A stretch of DNA of 64,000 nt. It comes from DATFVA01 sp963711455. Its GTDB lineage: Bacteria > Bacteroidota > Ignavibacteria > Ignavibacteriales > Ignavibacteriaceae. Under the pieces are notes generated by a model. That model was not told the DNA's origin, did not search any database, and saw only the letters and a program-made list of their open reading frames with translations. Within the stretch, counting starts at the first letter, position 1. Every line of letters begins with the position of its first letter. Where the stretch lies: the NCBI GenBank assembly GCA_963711455.1, contig CAVQEH010000006.1, positions 930,001 to 994,000 on the forward strand, written 5' to 3'. A program made the position numbers and the translations under genes. Of this stretch, positions 1 through 8,974 are shown piece after piece.

Positions 1-453
1 AGCATAACAAGCAAATATGATATCGCAAGGTTTGGTGCAGAGGTTATTCGCGGAACTCCGCGTGAAGCCGATGTAATGATAATTGCTGGTACTGTATTTA
101 TAAAGATGGCTCCTGTTATAAAAAGATTATATGAGCAAATGATGGAACCTCGCTGGGTAATATCTATGGGTTCATGCGCAAACTCCGGCGGAATGTATGA
201 TATATATAGTGTTGTTCAGGGAGTTGATAAATTTATGCCCGTAGACATGTATGTTCCCGGTTGTCCGCCGCGTCCGGATGCATTTCTCGAAGGACTTATT
301 CTTTTAAGAGAAAGTGTAGGCAAAGAAAAAAGACCTCTGAGCTGGGCGATTGGTCCGCAGGGTGTGGAAAGAGTTCCGAAAATTTCAATGAAGGAAAAGA
401 AAAGGAGCGAAAGAATGAAGATGACTACATTAAGACCACCTGATGAGATTTAA
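1..453 (+). CDS. nuoB: NADH-quinone oxidoreductase subunit B, 5' end missing
   Basis: The open frame enters from the left edge in frame 1, so about 150 C-terminal residues are visible and the start is outside the window. NuoB is a peripheral-arm subunit of complex I that holds the terminal iron-sulfur cluster N2 next to the quinone site. The visible part has the family motifs GSCANSGGMYD and VPGCPPRPDA, which give two of the four N2 cysteine ligands; the tandem CC pair lies in the missing part. The tail is short, basic and charged. It is followed after 3 bases by nuoCD in the same operon. Family assignment is secure. Confidence 0.97.
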   Translation, partial: SITSKYDIARFGAEVIRGTPREADVMIIAGTVFIKMAPVIKRLYEQMMEPRWVISMGSCANSGGMYDIYSVVQGVDKFMPVDMYVPGCPPRPDAFLEGLILLRESVGKEKRPLSWAIGPQGVERVPKISMKEKKRSERMKMTTLRPPDEI

Positions 454-456
454 TTA

Positions 457-2223
457 ATGGATCATCTTCAACAAAAATATATGGATAATTCAGTAGTTGA
501 AGCACTAAAAAATAAATTTAAAGCAGATAATTTCCGTTATGAGGATGCTAAGGATGCTATCCCTACTATCAGGATTGGAAGGGAAAGACTTGTCGATGTT
601 TTAAACTATCTCAAGAATGAGATTAACAATCCATACAAAATGCTTTATGATCTCACAGCAATAGATGAAAGAACCAGATCAAGAATAAACGGAACATCTG
701 AAAATGATTTTACTGTTGTGTATCATCTCCTTTCATTTGACCGGAATGATGACGTAAGAATTAAAGTTCCTTTAAAGGATAACGATTTGGAACTTCCTTC
801 CATCACTCACCTTTGGCAAAATTCAGATTGGTATGAACGTGAAGTTTACGATATGTTCGGAGTTAAATTTGATGGGCACCCTCATCTCACGCGAATTTTA
901 ATGCCGCTTACGTGGGAAGGTCATCCGTTACGAAAAGAACATCCGGCGCGCGCCACAGAAATGGGCCCGTTCCAAATGCCTGAAGAAACTGCTTTGCATG
1001 AACAGGATGTACTCCAATTCAATCCTTCAGATTGGGGTCTGCAAAGAGAAGATGAACGGGACGAATTCATGTTTTTAAATCTTGGTCCGCAACATCCCGG
1101 CACACATGGGGTTTTGCGTTTAATACTTCAGCTTGATGGAGAAGAAATTTTACATGTTGTTCCCGATATTGGATATCATCACCGCGGAGCAGAGAAAATG
1201 GGTGAGAGACAATCCTGGCATACATTTATTCCTTATACAGACAGAATCGATTATTTAGGCGGCGTATTAAATAATCTCGCTTATGTTCTTGCAGTTGAAA
1301 AACTTGCAGGAATTAAAGTTCCACCGAGAGCACAGGTTATTCGCATAATGATGTGTGAATTATTCAGAATTGCTTCTCACCTTGTATGGTATGGTACTTT
1401 TGCACAGGATCTTGGAATGCTTTCTCCTGTTTTCTACATGTTCAGTGATCGTGAAAGAATTTTTGATATTGTTGCTGCCGTTTGCGGAGACAGGATGCAT
1501 CCAAACTGGTTTAGAATTGGCGGTGTTGCACAGGACCTGCCCAAAGACTGGGAAAAACTTGTTAAAGATTATCTCGGTTATTTACCTTCAAGACTTAAAG
1601 ATTATGATAATATGATAATGAAAAACCGAATCTTTAAAGCAAGAACCGTTGGGATTGGAATTTATGATACAGATGAAGCCATTGAATGGGGAATAACAGG
1701 ACCCGGGTTAAGAGCAACCGGATATAATTGGGACTTTAGAAAGAAAAAACCTTACTCTTGTTATGACCAGTTTGAGTTTGATATTCCAACAGGAAATAAC
1801 GGAGACTGTTATGACAGGTCCATAGTTCGTGTTGAAGAAATGAGGCAGAGTCTGCGAATAATTGAACAGTGCACGAATAATATGCCCGATGGTAACTATA
1901 AATCGGATCATCCGCTTACAACTCCTCCATTAAAAAATTATACAATGCACGATATCGAAACTCTGATAACGCATTTTCTTAATGTTAGCTGGGGTCCGGT
2001 AATTCCTGAGGGAGAAGCTTTTGTAGGAGTTGAAGCTTCAAAAGGGAGTAATGGTTATTATTTAGTAAGCAACGGCAACACAATTCCGTACAGAGTTAGA
2101 ATTCGAACTCCCTCGTTTCCTCATGTTCAGATGGTTTCTTATATCAGTCGCGGTTATACCATTGCTGATTTGCTTTCGATTTTAGGTAGTATTGATTTTG
2201 TATTGGCAGATGTTGACAGGTAA
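457..2223 (+). CDS. nuoCD: NADH-quinone oxidoreductase fused subunits C and D
   Basis: 588 aa, a single polypeptide combining NuoC (about residues 1-180, with the segment SDWYEREVYDMFGVKFDGHP) and NuoD (about 205-588, beginning near FLNLGPQHPGTHGVLRL). NuoD forms the quinone-binding cavity with NuoB; the conserved HPGTHG loop, DIGYHHRGAEK and the C-terminal DLLSILGSIDFVLADVDR end are all present. The fused arrangement is known from the E. coli-type complex I, whereas many bacteria keep C and D separate. It sits 3 nt after nuoB and 6 nt before nuoE. The frame is intact and the length is as expected for the fusion. Confidence 0.98.
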   Translation: MDHLQQKYMDNSVVEALKNKFKADNFRYEDAKDAIPTIRIGRERLVDVLNYLKNEINNPYKMLYDLTAIDERTRSRINGTSENDFTVVYHLLSFDRNDDVRIKVPLKDNDLELPSITHLWQNSDWYEREVYDMFGVKFDGHPHLTRILMPLTWEGHPLRKEHPARATEMGPFQMPEETALHEQDVLQFNPSDWGLQREDERDEFMFLNLGPQHPGTHGVLRLILQLDGEEILHVVPDIGYHHRGAEKMGERQSWHTFIPYTDRIDYLGGVLNNLAYVLAVEKLAGIKVPPRAQVIRIMMCELFRIASHLVWYGTFAQDLGMLSPVFYMFSDRERIFDIVAAVCGDRMHPNWFRIGGVAQDLPKDWEKLVKDYLGYLPSRLKDYDNMIMKNRIFKARTVGIGIYDTDEAIEWGITGPGLRATGYNWDFRKKKPYSCYDQFEFDIPTGNNGDCYDRSIVRVEEMRQSLRIIEQCTNNMPDGNYKSDHPLTTPPLKNYTMHDIETLITHFLNVSWGPVIPEGEAFVGVEASKGSNGYYLVSNGNTIPYRVRIRTPSFPHVQMVSYISRGYTIADLLSILGSIDFVLADVDR

Positions 2224-2229
2224 AAATAA

Positions 2230-2694
2230 ATGTTAACTGAAGAAGAAAAAAAAGAAATAGATGAACATTTAAAAGAATATCCTACCAGGCGTGCAGCTTG
2301 TATCGAAGCAATGAAAGTTGTACAACGGAACAAAAGATGGCTATCTGATGAAAGCTTAAATGATATTGCAGATTATCTTGATATGACTTCGGATGAACTC
2401 GATAGTGTAGCAACATTTTATAACCTGGTTTTCAGGAAGCCGGTCGGAAGGCATGTAATTCTTATATGCGATAGTATAAGTTGCTGGATTCTTGGCTATA
2501 CTAAATTATATGAACATTTGAATAAAACTCTTGGAATATCTTTTGGTGAAACGACAAAAGATGACCGCTTTACAATCCTGCCGATTCCGTGCCTGGGAAC
2601 CTGCGATCACGCACCGGCATTGATGATTGATAATGATTTGCACAGAGATTTAAGTCCCGATAGAATTGATGAAATATTAAAAAATTATGAATGA
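2230..2694 (+). CDS. nuoE: NADH-quinone oxidoreductase subunit E, [2Fe-2S] protein
   Basis: 154 aa thioredoxin-fold subunit of the NADH dehydrogenase module. It binds cluster N1a through four cysteines, visible here as CDSISC in the middle and CLGTCDHAP near the C-terminus. The N-terminal helical part (residues 1-70) contains TRRAACIEAMKVVQ and VATFYNLVFRKPVG, both typical of the family. It lies between nuoCD and nuoF with short gaps, so it is presumably co-transcribed. The presence of the E, F and G genes indicates an NADH-oxidising complex I, unlike the 11-subunit form lacking this module. Confidence 0.97.
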   Translation: MLTEEEKKEIDEHLKEYPTRRAACIEAMKVVQRNKRWLSDESLNDIADYLDMTSDELDSVATFYNLVFRKPVGRHVILICDSISCWILGYTKLYEHLNKTLGISFGETTKDDRFTILPIPCLGTCDHAPALMIDNDLHRDLSPDRIDEILKNYE

Positions 2695-2703
2695 AATTTC
2701 CTG

Positions 2704-3972
2704 ATGGAAAAACCCTTAACACGAAATATTGAATCCTTCGAAACTCCTGTCAGTTTAAAAGATTATGAAAAGAACGGCGGTTACGAGGCTGTTAAAAAAG
2801 TCTTAAAGATGAAGCCTGAGGATGTACAGGAGCTGGTGAAAGATTCCAACCTGAAAGGGAGAGGCGGTGCAGGTTTTTCTACGGGAATGAAATGGAGCTT
2901 TGTTCCGATGGGGGAAGACTATCCACATAAATATCTTATTTGTAATGCAGATGAAATGGAACCGGGAACATTTAAAGACAGGCTTTTGCTTGAAGGAGAT
3001 CCCCACCTCCTTATTGAGGGAATGATCATTAGTGCTTATGCAATACAAGCTGATAAATCATACATCTTTTTAAGATGGGCTTATAAAGCTGCGGCAGAAA
3101 TAATAACTGAAGCGATTAAGGAAGCCTACGATGCCGGTTACCTTGGCAACAGAATTTTAAGTAGCGATTATTCAATTAACATTGCTCTTCATACAAGCGT
3201 TGGAAGATATATGTGCGGGGAGGAAACCGGTTTATTGAATGCACTTGAAGGAAAGAGAGCTACACCAAGGGCAAAACCACCTTTTCCCCAGACAAGTGGT
3301 TTATTCGGTAAACCCACAATAGTTAATAATGTTGAAACTTTGTGCTGTATTCCCGGAATTATAAATAATGGTGCAGAATGGTTTAAGAGCCTATGTCTTA
3401 CTGATGAAGGCGGAACAAAACTTTATGGTGTAAGCGGAAGAGTTAAAAAGCCCGGGGTTTGGGAGCTTCCTCTCGGGACAACTATGAGAGAAATTATTGA
3501 AGAGCATGCAGGCGGTATGCAGGATGGATATAAATTCAAAGGCGCTTTACCGGGGGGCGCTTCAACAGATTTTTTAGTGCAGGAACATCTTGATGCAAGA
3601 ATGGATTATTCAAGTTTGCAAAAATTTGGAAGCCGGTTGGGCACGGGTACAATTATAGTACTTGATGATAAAACATGTCCGGTAGGGATGCTTCAAAATC
3701 TCGAACATTTTTTTGCACAGGAATCCTGCGGATGGTGTACCCCCTGCAGAGAAGGATTACCGTGGACGGAAAAAATATTAAAAGCTATTGATGATGGTGA
3801 AGGAAGAATGGAAGACCTCGATTTGCTTGAGATGCATTCAAAAAGATTAGGTCCTGGAAATACTTTTTGTGCATTAGCTCCTGGAGCTGTCGAGCCGCTT
3901 CAGAGTGCATTAAAACATTTCCGCAATGATTTTGAGGATCACATTAATAAAAAAAAATGTCCCTGGAGATAA
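2704..3972 (+). CDS. nuoF: NADH-quinone oxidoreductase subunit F, NADH- and FMN-binding
   Basis: 422 aa, normal family length. This subunit oxidises NADH, holds FMN and cluster N3. Visible signatures are the glycine-rich GRGGAGFSTGMKWSF (about residues 52-66) for NADH/FMN, GRYMCGEETGLLNALEG, the N3 ligand motif ESCGWCTPCREG near residue 340 and the fourth ligand in NTFCALAPGAVEPL near residue 390. The start follows nuoE by 9 nt; the stop is separated by one base from the probable nuoG start. Confidence 0.98.
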   Translation: MEKPLTRNIESFETPVSLKDYEKNGGYEAVKKVLKMKPEDVQELVKDSNLKGRGGAGFSTGMKWSFVPMGEDYPHKYLICNADEMEPGTFKDRLLLEGDPHLLIEGMIISAYAIQADKSYIFLRWAYKAAAEIITEAIKEAYDAGYLGNRILSSDYSINIALHTSVGRYMCGEETGLLNALEGKRATPRAKPPFPQTSGLFGKPTIVNNVETLCCIPGIINNGAEWFKSLCLTDEGGTKLYGVSGRVKKPGVWELPLGTTMREIIEEHAGGMQDGYKFKGALPGGASTDFLVQEHLDARMDYSSLQKFGSRLGTGTIIVLDDKTCPVGMLQNLEHFFAQESCGWCTPCREGLPWTEKILKAIDDGEGRMEDLDLLEMHSKRLGPGNTFCALAPGAVEPLQSALKHFRNDFEDHINKKKCPWR

Positions 3973-3973
3973 A

Positions 3974-6667
3974 TTGGCAGTAATAACTATAGATGGAATA
4001 AAACACAAAGTTGACGAAAAGCAAAACCTCTTGCACGTATGCTTATCTCTGGGATATAACCTGCCTTATTTCTGCTGGCATCCGGCAATGGGTTCGGTTG
4101 GTGCATGCCGACAGTGTGCAGTTATAAAATTTAAAGATGCTAATGATGAAAAAGGAAAGCTGGTCATGGCATGCATGGAACCAGCATCTGATGGTTCTAT
4201 AATATCATTAATCAATCCTGAAGCAAAAAGCTTTCGCGCAGAAATAATTGAATGGCTGATGACAAATCATCCTCACGATTGTCCCGTTTGTGATGAAGGT
4301 GGTGAATGTCATCTTCAGGATATGACTGTTATGACAGGGCATGATTACCGAAGATTCAGATTTAAAAAGAGAACATACAGAAACCAGTATCTCGGTCCGT
4401 TTGTTAATCACGAAATGAACAGATGCATTCAATGTTACAGATGTGTCAGATTTTACAGGGACTATGCTGGTGGTAGGGACTTTGATGCCTTTGCTGCTCA
4501 CAATCATGTTTTTTTCGGAAGACAAAATGATGGAATACTTGAAAACGAGTTTAGTGGTAATCTCATTGAAGTTTGTCCCACTGGCGTTTTTACAGATAAA
4601 ACTTTGAAACAACATTATGCACGTAAATGGGATTTAACAACTGCTCCTTCAATATGTGTTCATTGCAGTGTAGGCTGCAATACAATTGCCGGAGAGAGGT
4701 ATGGAACACTGAGAAGAATTCTGAGCAGGTACAACAGTCAGGTGAACGGTTATTTTTTGTGCGACAGGGGAAGGTTTGGTTATGAGTTCGTTAACAGCGA
4801 TAAAAGAATAAAAATCGCTTCAATAAAAAATGGGGATAAAAGAGAAAATATTGATTTGGAAACAGCAATCTCTCATTTTAAAAATTACGCTTCAAATACT
4901 GATACAATAATAGGTATAGGTTCCCCCCGATCATCGATAGAAGCCAATTATCTTTTAAAGAAATTGGTTGGTCCTGATAATTTTTATTTAGGGGTTTCAT
5001 CGGAAGAATATAACCTCCTTAAGGTTCAGCTTGAAATATTAAGAAGTAAAGCTTTTCACTCTCCTTCATTAAAGGATGTTGAACAATCGGATGCTGTTTT
5101 GATTCTTGGAGAAGACATAACTAATACCGCCCCAATGCTTGCATTAGCTGTTCGACAGGCGGTTAAAAAAGCTCCGCCGCAATTATTGGAAAAATTAAAA
5201 ATACCGGCCTGGCAGGATGCTGCAGTCCGTCAAGCTGTACAGGAAGAAAAACGACCATTATTTATATCGACTTCCTACCCTACAAAATTAGATGATGCTT
5301 CTGCTTCATCTCTGTATTTAGCACCCGATGATATTGCCAGGATAGGGAATGCAATTGCCGCCAGGTTTGATAGTACTTTAAAATCACCAGATGATTTAAC
5401 TGAAATTCAGCATGAATTTGTAATCAGTACTGCTAACGCATTATTAAACGCTGAAAAACCATTAATAATTACTGGCTCAGGTACCTTATCCGGGGCTGTA
5501 ATTTATTCAGCAATAAATGCTGCTAACGCATTAAATAAAAAGAATAAAAATTTGTCTCTCAGTTTTACATTCCCTGAAGTAAACAGTCTTGGATTGATTT
5601 TATTAGATGGAAAAAAGCTGGATTCTCTTATAGAAAGAAATGAAGAAAGGCTAACAATTATAAATTTAAAGAATGATTTATTTAAAAAGACTGACAGCAA
5701 TTTTCTTACAAAATTTTTCAGCAATAATAAATTAATATCAATTGAAAGTCTTCAAAACCAAACAACAGAAATATCAGAAATTGTTATTCCTGCAGGTACA
5801 TTCGCTGAATCGGATGGAACCTTTATAAATAATGAAGGAAGAGCACAAAGATATTATCAGGTTTACAAACCGGATGATGAACAAATATTCGAAAGCTGGA
5901 GAATAATTAAAATGTTGATTTCAGATCCTGATTTAAAAGAAAAGGAAAATTTTGAAGATATCCTGGAAGAAATTTCATCGGAAATTCCTGAATTGAAAGA
6001 AATAAACACAATAACTCCACCACCGGGTTTTAGAATTGCCGGACAAAAAATTCCCCGCGAACCACATCGTTTCAGCGGCAGGACAGCAATGCATGCTAAT
6101 GTAAATGTAAGTGAACCAAAACCATTTGATGACCCTGATTCACCTTTAACTTTTACAATGGAAGGATACAGTGGTGAACCACCTTCATCTTTAATTCCTT
6201 ACTTTTGGTCTCCCGGCTGGAACTCCGTTCAATCAATAAATAAATACCAGATAGAAGTTGGAGGACCATTACATGGAGGTGATCCGGGGAGGAGGTTGTT
6301 TGAAAAAGATGATTCTGCAAATCTTGAATATTTTGATATTCAGAACAAAAAGTTTGAAAAGAGAGAACACGAATATCTGACAGTTCCCGTTTATCATATT
6401 TTTGGTTCTGAAGAGTTGAGTTCAGAGTCCCCGGCAATTCAGCAAATGATCACGGATCAATGTATCTGGATGAATCCTGATGATGCATTAGGAATGAAAA
6501 TTCAAAAAGATGAAGAAGTCGAGATAAAATCTGACAGCGAAACATTAATTCTTCCTGTAAAAATAAAATTAAATCTTCCTGAAGGATTGGTGGGAATTTC
6601 TGTTCTGGCGAAAGGGAAGAGAATAAAGTTTAATCAATGGATCAGTTTGAAGAAGCATAATGAATGA
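3974..6667 (+). CDS. nuoG: NADH-quinone oxidoreductase subunit G, large iron-sulfur/molybdopterin-like subunit
   Basis: About 897 aa from a TTG codon right after the nuoF stop. The frame is open further upstream to 3926, but that would overlap nuoF, and homology begins at AVITIDGIKHKVDE. The N-terminal part carries the [2Fe-2S] ligands (YFCWHPAMGSVGACRQC), the HxxxC/CxxC region HPHDCPVCDEGGECHLQD for N5, and CIQCYRCVRFYRDYAGG with CPTG for N4. A further CVHCSVGCNT motif follows, then the long molybdopterin-oxidoreductase-like domain. The C-terminal stretch RTAMHANVNVSEPKPFDDPD is also typical of the E. coli-type long NuoG. It overlaps nuoH by 8 nt. Confidence 0.96.
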   Translation: MAVITIDGIKHKVDEKQNLLHVCLSLGYNLPYFCWHPAMGSVGACRQCAVIKFKDANDEKGKLVMACMEPASDGSIISLINPEAKSFRAEIIEWLMTNHPHDCPVCDEGGECHLQDMTVMTGHDYRRFRFKKRTYRNQYLGPFVNHEMNRCIQCYRCVRFYRDYAGGRDFDAFAAHNHVFFGRQNDGILENEFSGNLIEVCPTGVFTDKTLKQHYARKWDLTTAPSICVHCSVGCNTIAGERYGTLRRILSRYNSQVNGYFLCDRGRFGYEFVNSDKRIKIASIKNGDKRENIDLETAISHFKNYASNTDTIIGIGSPRSSIEANYLLKKLVGPDNFYLGVSSEEYNLLKVQLEILRSKAFHSPSLKDVEQSDAVLILGEDITNTAPMLALAVRQAVKKAPPQLLEKLKIPAWQDAAVRQAVQEEKRPLFISTSYPTKLDDASASSLYLAPDDIARIGNAIAARFDSTLKSPDDLTEIQHEFVISTANALLNAEKPLIITGSGTLSGAVIYSAINAANALNKKNKNLSLSFTFPEVNSLGLILLDGKKLDSLIERNEERLTIINLKNDLFKKTDSNFLTKFFSNNKLISIESLQNQTTEISEIVIPAGTFAESDGTFINNEGRAQRYYQVYKPDDEQIFESWRIIKMLISDPDLKEKENFEDILEEISSEIPELKEINTITPPPGFRIAGQKIPREPHRFSGRTAMHANVNVSEPKPFDDPDSPLTFTMEGYSGEPPSSLIPYFWSPGWNSVQSINKYQIEVGGPLHGGDPGRRLFEKDDSANLEYFDIQNKKFEKREHEYLTVPVYHIFGSEELSSESPAIQQMITDQCIWMNPDDALGMKIQKDEEVEIKSDSETLILPVKIKLNLPEGLVGISVLAKGKRIKFNQWISLKKHNE

Positions 6668-7613
6668 TATTATATCAAAAGTCATCATAATCCTTGTAAT
6701 TTTAATTGCGATGCTTTCTATTGCAGCAGGATTGATCTATGTTGAACGGCGGCTGCTTGCTTTGTGGCAGGATAGGTATGGTCCTAACCGGGTAGGGAAA
6801 TTTGGTTTGCTCCAGGTTCTTGCTGATACAATAAAAATTTTATTAAAAGAAGATTGGATCCCTTCATTTGCGGACAAACCCGTTTATGTTGTTGCTCCTA
6901 CGGTAGTTATGATATCTGTTTTAATGACTTTTGCTGTTATCCCTTTTGCTCCGGAAATATTTGTGAGTGATATGAATGTCGGGTTATTATTTTTCCTGGC
7001 AATGTCTTCACTTGGTGCTTATAGTATTGTTCTGGCTGGCTGGTCATCAAATAATAAATATTCCTTATTAGGAGCGCTAAGAGGTTCGGCTCAAATGATT
7101 ACATATGAAGTATTTATGGGATTATCTTTAATGGGAATAGTATTATTGAATGGAACTCTGAGTCTTCACGGGATTGTTGAAGCCCAGACTAAAATATGGA
7201 ATGTTTTCCCTCAATTTGTCGGTTTTGTGGTTTTTCTTATTGCTGGAATTGCAGAAACGCACAGACTTCCGTTTGATATCCCCGAAGCAGAAAGTGAGTT
7301 GGTAGCAGGATTTCACTCGGAGTATTCCGGGATGAAATTCGGAATGTTCTTTGTTGGTGAATATCTTGGTATAACGCTTATTTCAGCACTTATTGTTACA
7401 TTTTATTTCGGCGGCTGGCTTGGGTTTAACTTTCTTCCACCCTATATCTGGTTTGCGCTAAAGATGTTTGTTTTTATAGGATTATTTATCTTGCTCCGGG
7501 CTTCTCTGCCACGACCAAGATATGATCAGTTTATGGAATATGGATGGAAATTTCTTCTACCATTAGTTTTACTAAATCTTTTAGTAACCGGAGCAATTGT
7601 TTTAGCGAGTTAA
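6660..7613 (+). CDS. nuoH: NADH-quinone oxidoreductase subunit H, membrane
   Basis: 317 aa, about eight transmembrane helices. NuoH connects the peripheral and membrane arms and forms the entry to the quinone tunnel. Diagnostic stretches are VERRLLALWQDRYGPNRVG near the N-terminus, LRGSAQMITYEV, and the acidic loop AETHRLPFDIPEAESELVAG followed by FHSEYSGMKFGMFF, matching the family closely. Its start overlaps the nuoG end by 8 nt, suggesting translational coupling. Frame intact. Confidence 0.98.
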   Translation: MNDIISKVIIILVILIAMLSIAAGLIYVERRLLALWQDRYGPNRVGKFGLLQVLADTIKILLKEDWIPSFADKPVYVVAPTVVMISVLMTFAVIPFAPEIFVSDMNVGLLFFLAMSSLGAYSIVLAGWSSNNKYSLLGALRGSAQMITYEVFMGLSLMGIVLLNGTLSLHGIVEAQTKIWNVFPQFVGFVVFLIAGIAETHRLPFDIPEAESELVAGFHSEYSGMKFGMFFVGEYLGITLISALIVTFYFGGWLGFNFLPPYIWFALKMFVFIGLFILLRASLPRPRYDQFMEYGWKFLLPLVLLNLLVTGAIVLAS

Positions 7614-7629
7614 AAAATGAAGAGCGATT

Positions 7630-8145
7630 ATGTTTAGTAATATTAGAACAATCTGGGAAGCATTTCGGCATATGTTTAGTCCAAGGGATACTGTTCAATA
7701 TCCGGAGGAAAGACCATATCTGCCGCCCAGATGGCGTGGGAGAATAATTTTGTCACGTGACCCTGATGGTGGAGAAAGATGCGTTGCATGTTATTTATGT
7801 GCAGTTGCCTGCCCTGTCGATTGTATTTCATTACAAGCTACTGAAGATGAAAATAACCGGAGATATCCCGCATTTTTCAGAATAAATTTTTCACGTTGTA
7901 TTTTCTGCGGTTATTGTGAAGATGCTTGTCCTACTTATGCAATTCAATTAATCCCTGATTTTGAAATGGCTGAATATGATAGGCAGAATCTTGTTTATGA
8001 AAAAGAAGATTTGCTGATAGCCGGCGAAGGGAAATACCACGGTTATAATTATTATAAAGTAGCCGGACTAAAGATTGGAGGAAAGGATAAAGGCGAAGCA
8101 GAAAATGAAGAGAAACCAATTGATTTAAAAAATTTGTTACCTTAA
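7630..8145 (+). CDS. nuoI: NADH-quinone oxidoreductase subunit I, 2x[4Fe-4S] ferredoxin-like
   Basis: 171 aa peripheral-arm subunit carrying clusters N6a and N6b between NuoG and NuoB. Two classic motifs are visible: CVACYLCAVACPVDC at about residues 57-71 and CIFCGYCEDACPTYA at about 96-110. The N-terminal amphipathic stretch (MFSNIRTIWEAFRHMFSPRD) resembles the membrane-anchoring helix of E. coli-type NuoI. The C-terminus is charged and lysine/glutamate rich. The stop codon overlaps the nuoJ start by one base. Confidence 0.98.
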   Translation: MFSNIRTIWEAFRHMFSPRDTVQYPEERPYLPPRWRGRIILSRDPDGGERCVACYLCAVACPVDCISLQATEDENNRRYPAFFRINFSRCIFCGYCEDACPTYAIQLIPDFEMAEYDRQNLVYEKEDLLIAGEGKYHGYNYYKVAGLKIGGKDKGEAENEEKPIDLKNLLP

Positions 8146-8672
8146 TGGACATATTGTTTTACATATCGGCGGCTATTTCAATTGTCTCATCGGTAATGGT
8201 TATTACAGGAAAAAATGCTGTTCATGCATTACTATACCTGGTCGCATCATTGCTATCGGCAGCTTTTATATTTTACCTCTTAGGCTCACCTTTTATAGCT
8301 GCTCTTGAAGTAATCATTTATGCCGGAGCGATTATGGTATTATTCATTTTTGTTGTTATGATGCTGAACCTTGGTAAAGATGAGGAGAAGCAGGAACAAA
8401 ACTGGATGAAACCGAAAATATGGATAGGGCCCTCCTTTTTTGTAGCAATTCTATTTGTAGAATTTTTAATAATGCTATCGGGTTCAGGAGGTTTCTATTT
8501 TCATTCTGTTAAAATAAATCCACAGCAGGTTGGCACTTCACTTTTCACAACTTATATACTTGGTGTAGAAATTAGTGCAATGCTTTTGATGTCTGGAATC
8601 GTCGGTGCTTACCATATTGGTAAAAGAAAAAAGAAATTACTTCATAGGTACCTTGAGGAATCGAATGAATAA
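8145..8672 (+). CDS. nuoJ: NADH-quinone oxidoreductase subunit J, membrane
   Basis: 175 aa, five predicted transmembrane helices. NuoJ contributes to the E-channel and the pi-bulge helix; here the conserved segment ALEVIIYAGAIMVLFIFVVMML is recognisable around residues 50-70. The gene overlaps nuoI by one base at the start and nuoK by 8 bases at the end, so the J-K junction is probably translationally coupled. Confidence 0.96.
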   Translation: MDILFYISAAISIVSSVMVITGKNAVHALLYLVASLLSAAFIFYLLGSPFIAALEVIIYAGAIMVLFIFVVMMLNLGKDEEKQEQNWMKPKIWIGPSFFVAILFVEFLIMLSGSGGFYFHSVKINPQQVGTSLFTTYILGVEISAMLLMSGIVGAYHIGKRKKKLLHRYLEESNE

Positions 8673-8973
8673 TGTACCTGTAATGTCGGGACTAATGCTT
8701 TCCGGAATACTTTTTATTATCGGTGTGATAGGATTGCTTATCAGAAGAAATCTAATCTTTATTCTGATGTCGATAGAAATTATGCTAAATGCTGCAGGAA
8801 TGGCTTTTATAGTTGCAGCTTCAAAATGGATACAGCCTGACGGACAGGTAATGTTTATTTTTATTCTTGCAATGGCTGCTGCAGAAGTAGCTGTCGGGCT
8901 TGCTCTTATTTTACAGGTTAATTACAAATTTAAAACCCTTGATGCAGATAGACTGGACAAGTTGAAGGATTAG
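8665..8973 (+). CDS. nuoK: NADH-quinone oxidoreductase subunit K, membrane
   Basis: 102 aa, three transmembrane helices, an antiporter-related (MnhC-like) subunit. The ATG at 8665 is chosen because it gives the normal family length and starts with MNNVPVMSGLMLSGILF; the frame is open to 8605 but that would overlap nuoJ more. The conserved glutamates of the proton path are visible in LMSIEIMLNAAG and AAAEVAVGLAL. It precedes nuoL by one base. Confidence 0.96.
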   Translation: MNNVPVMSGLMLSGILFIIGVIGLLIRRNLIFILMSIEIMLNAAGMAFIVAASKWIQPDGQVMFIFILAMAAAEVAVGLALILQVNYKFKTLDADRLDKLKD

Positions 8974-8974
8974 T

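Noticed and set aside
4208..4615. Minus-strand ORF of 135 aa inside nuoG
   Set aside because: Opposite-strand shadow of a strongly conserved gene; composition is not protein-like and there is no ribosome-binding site.
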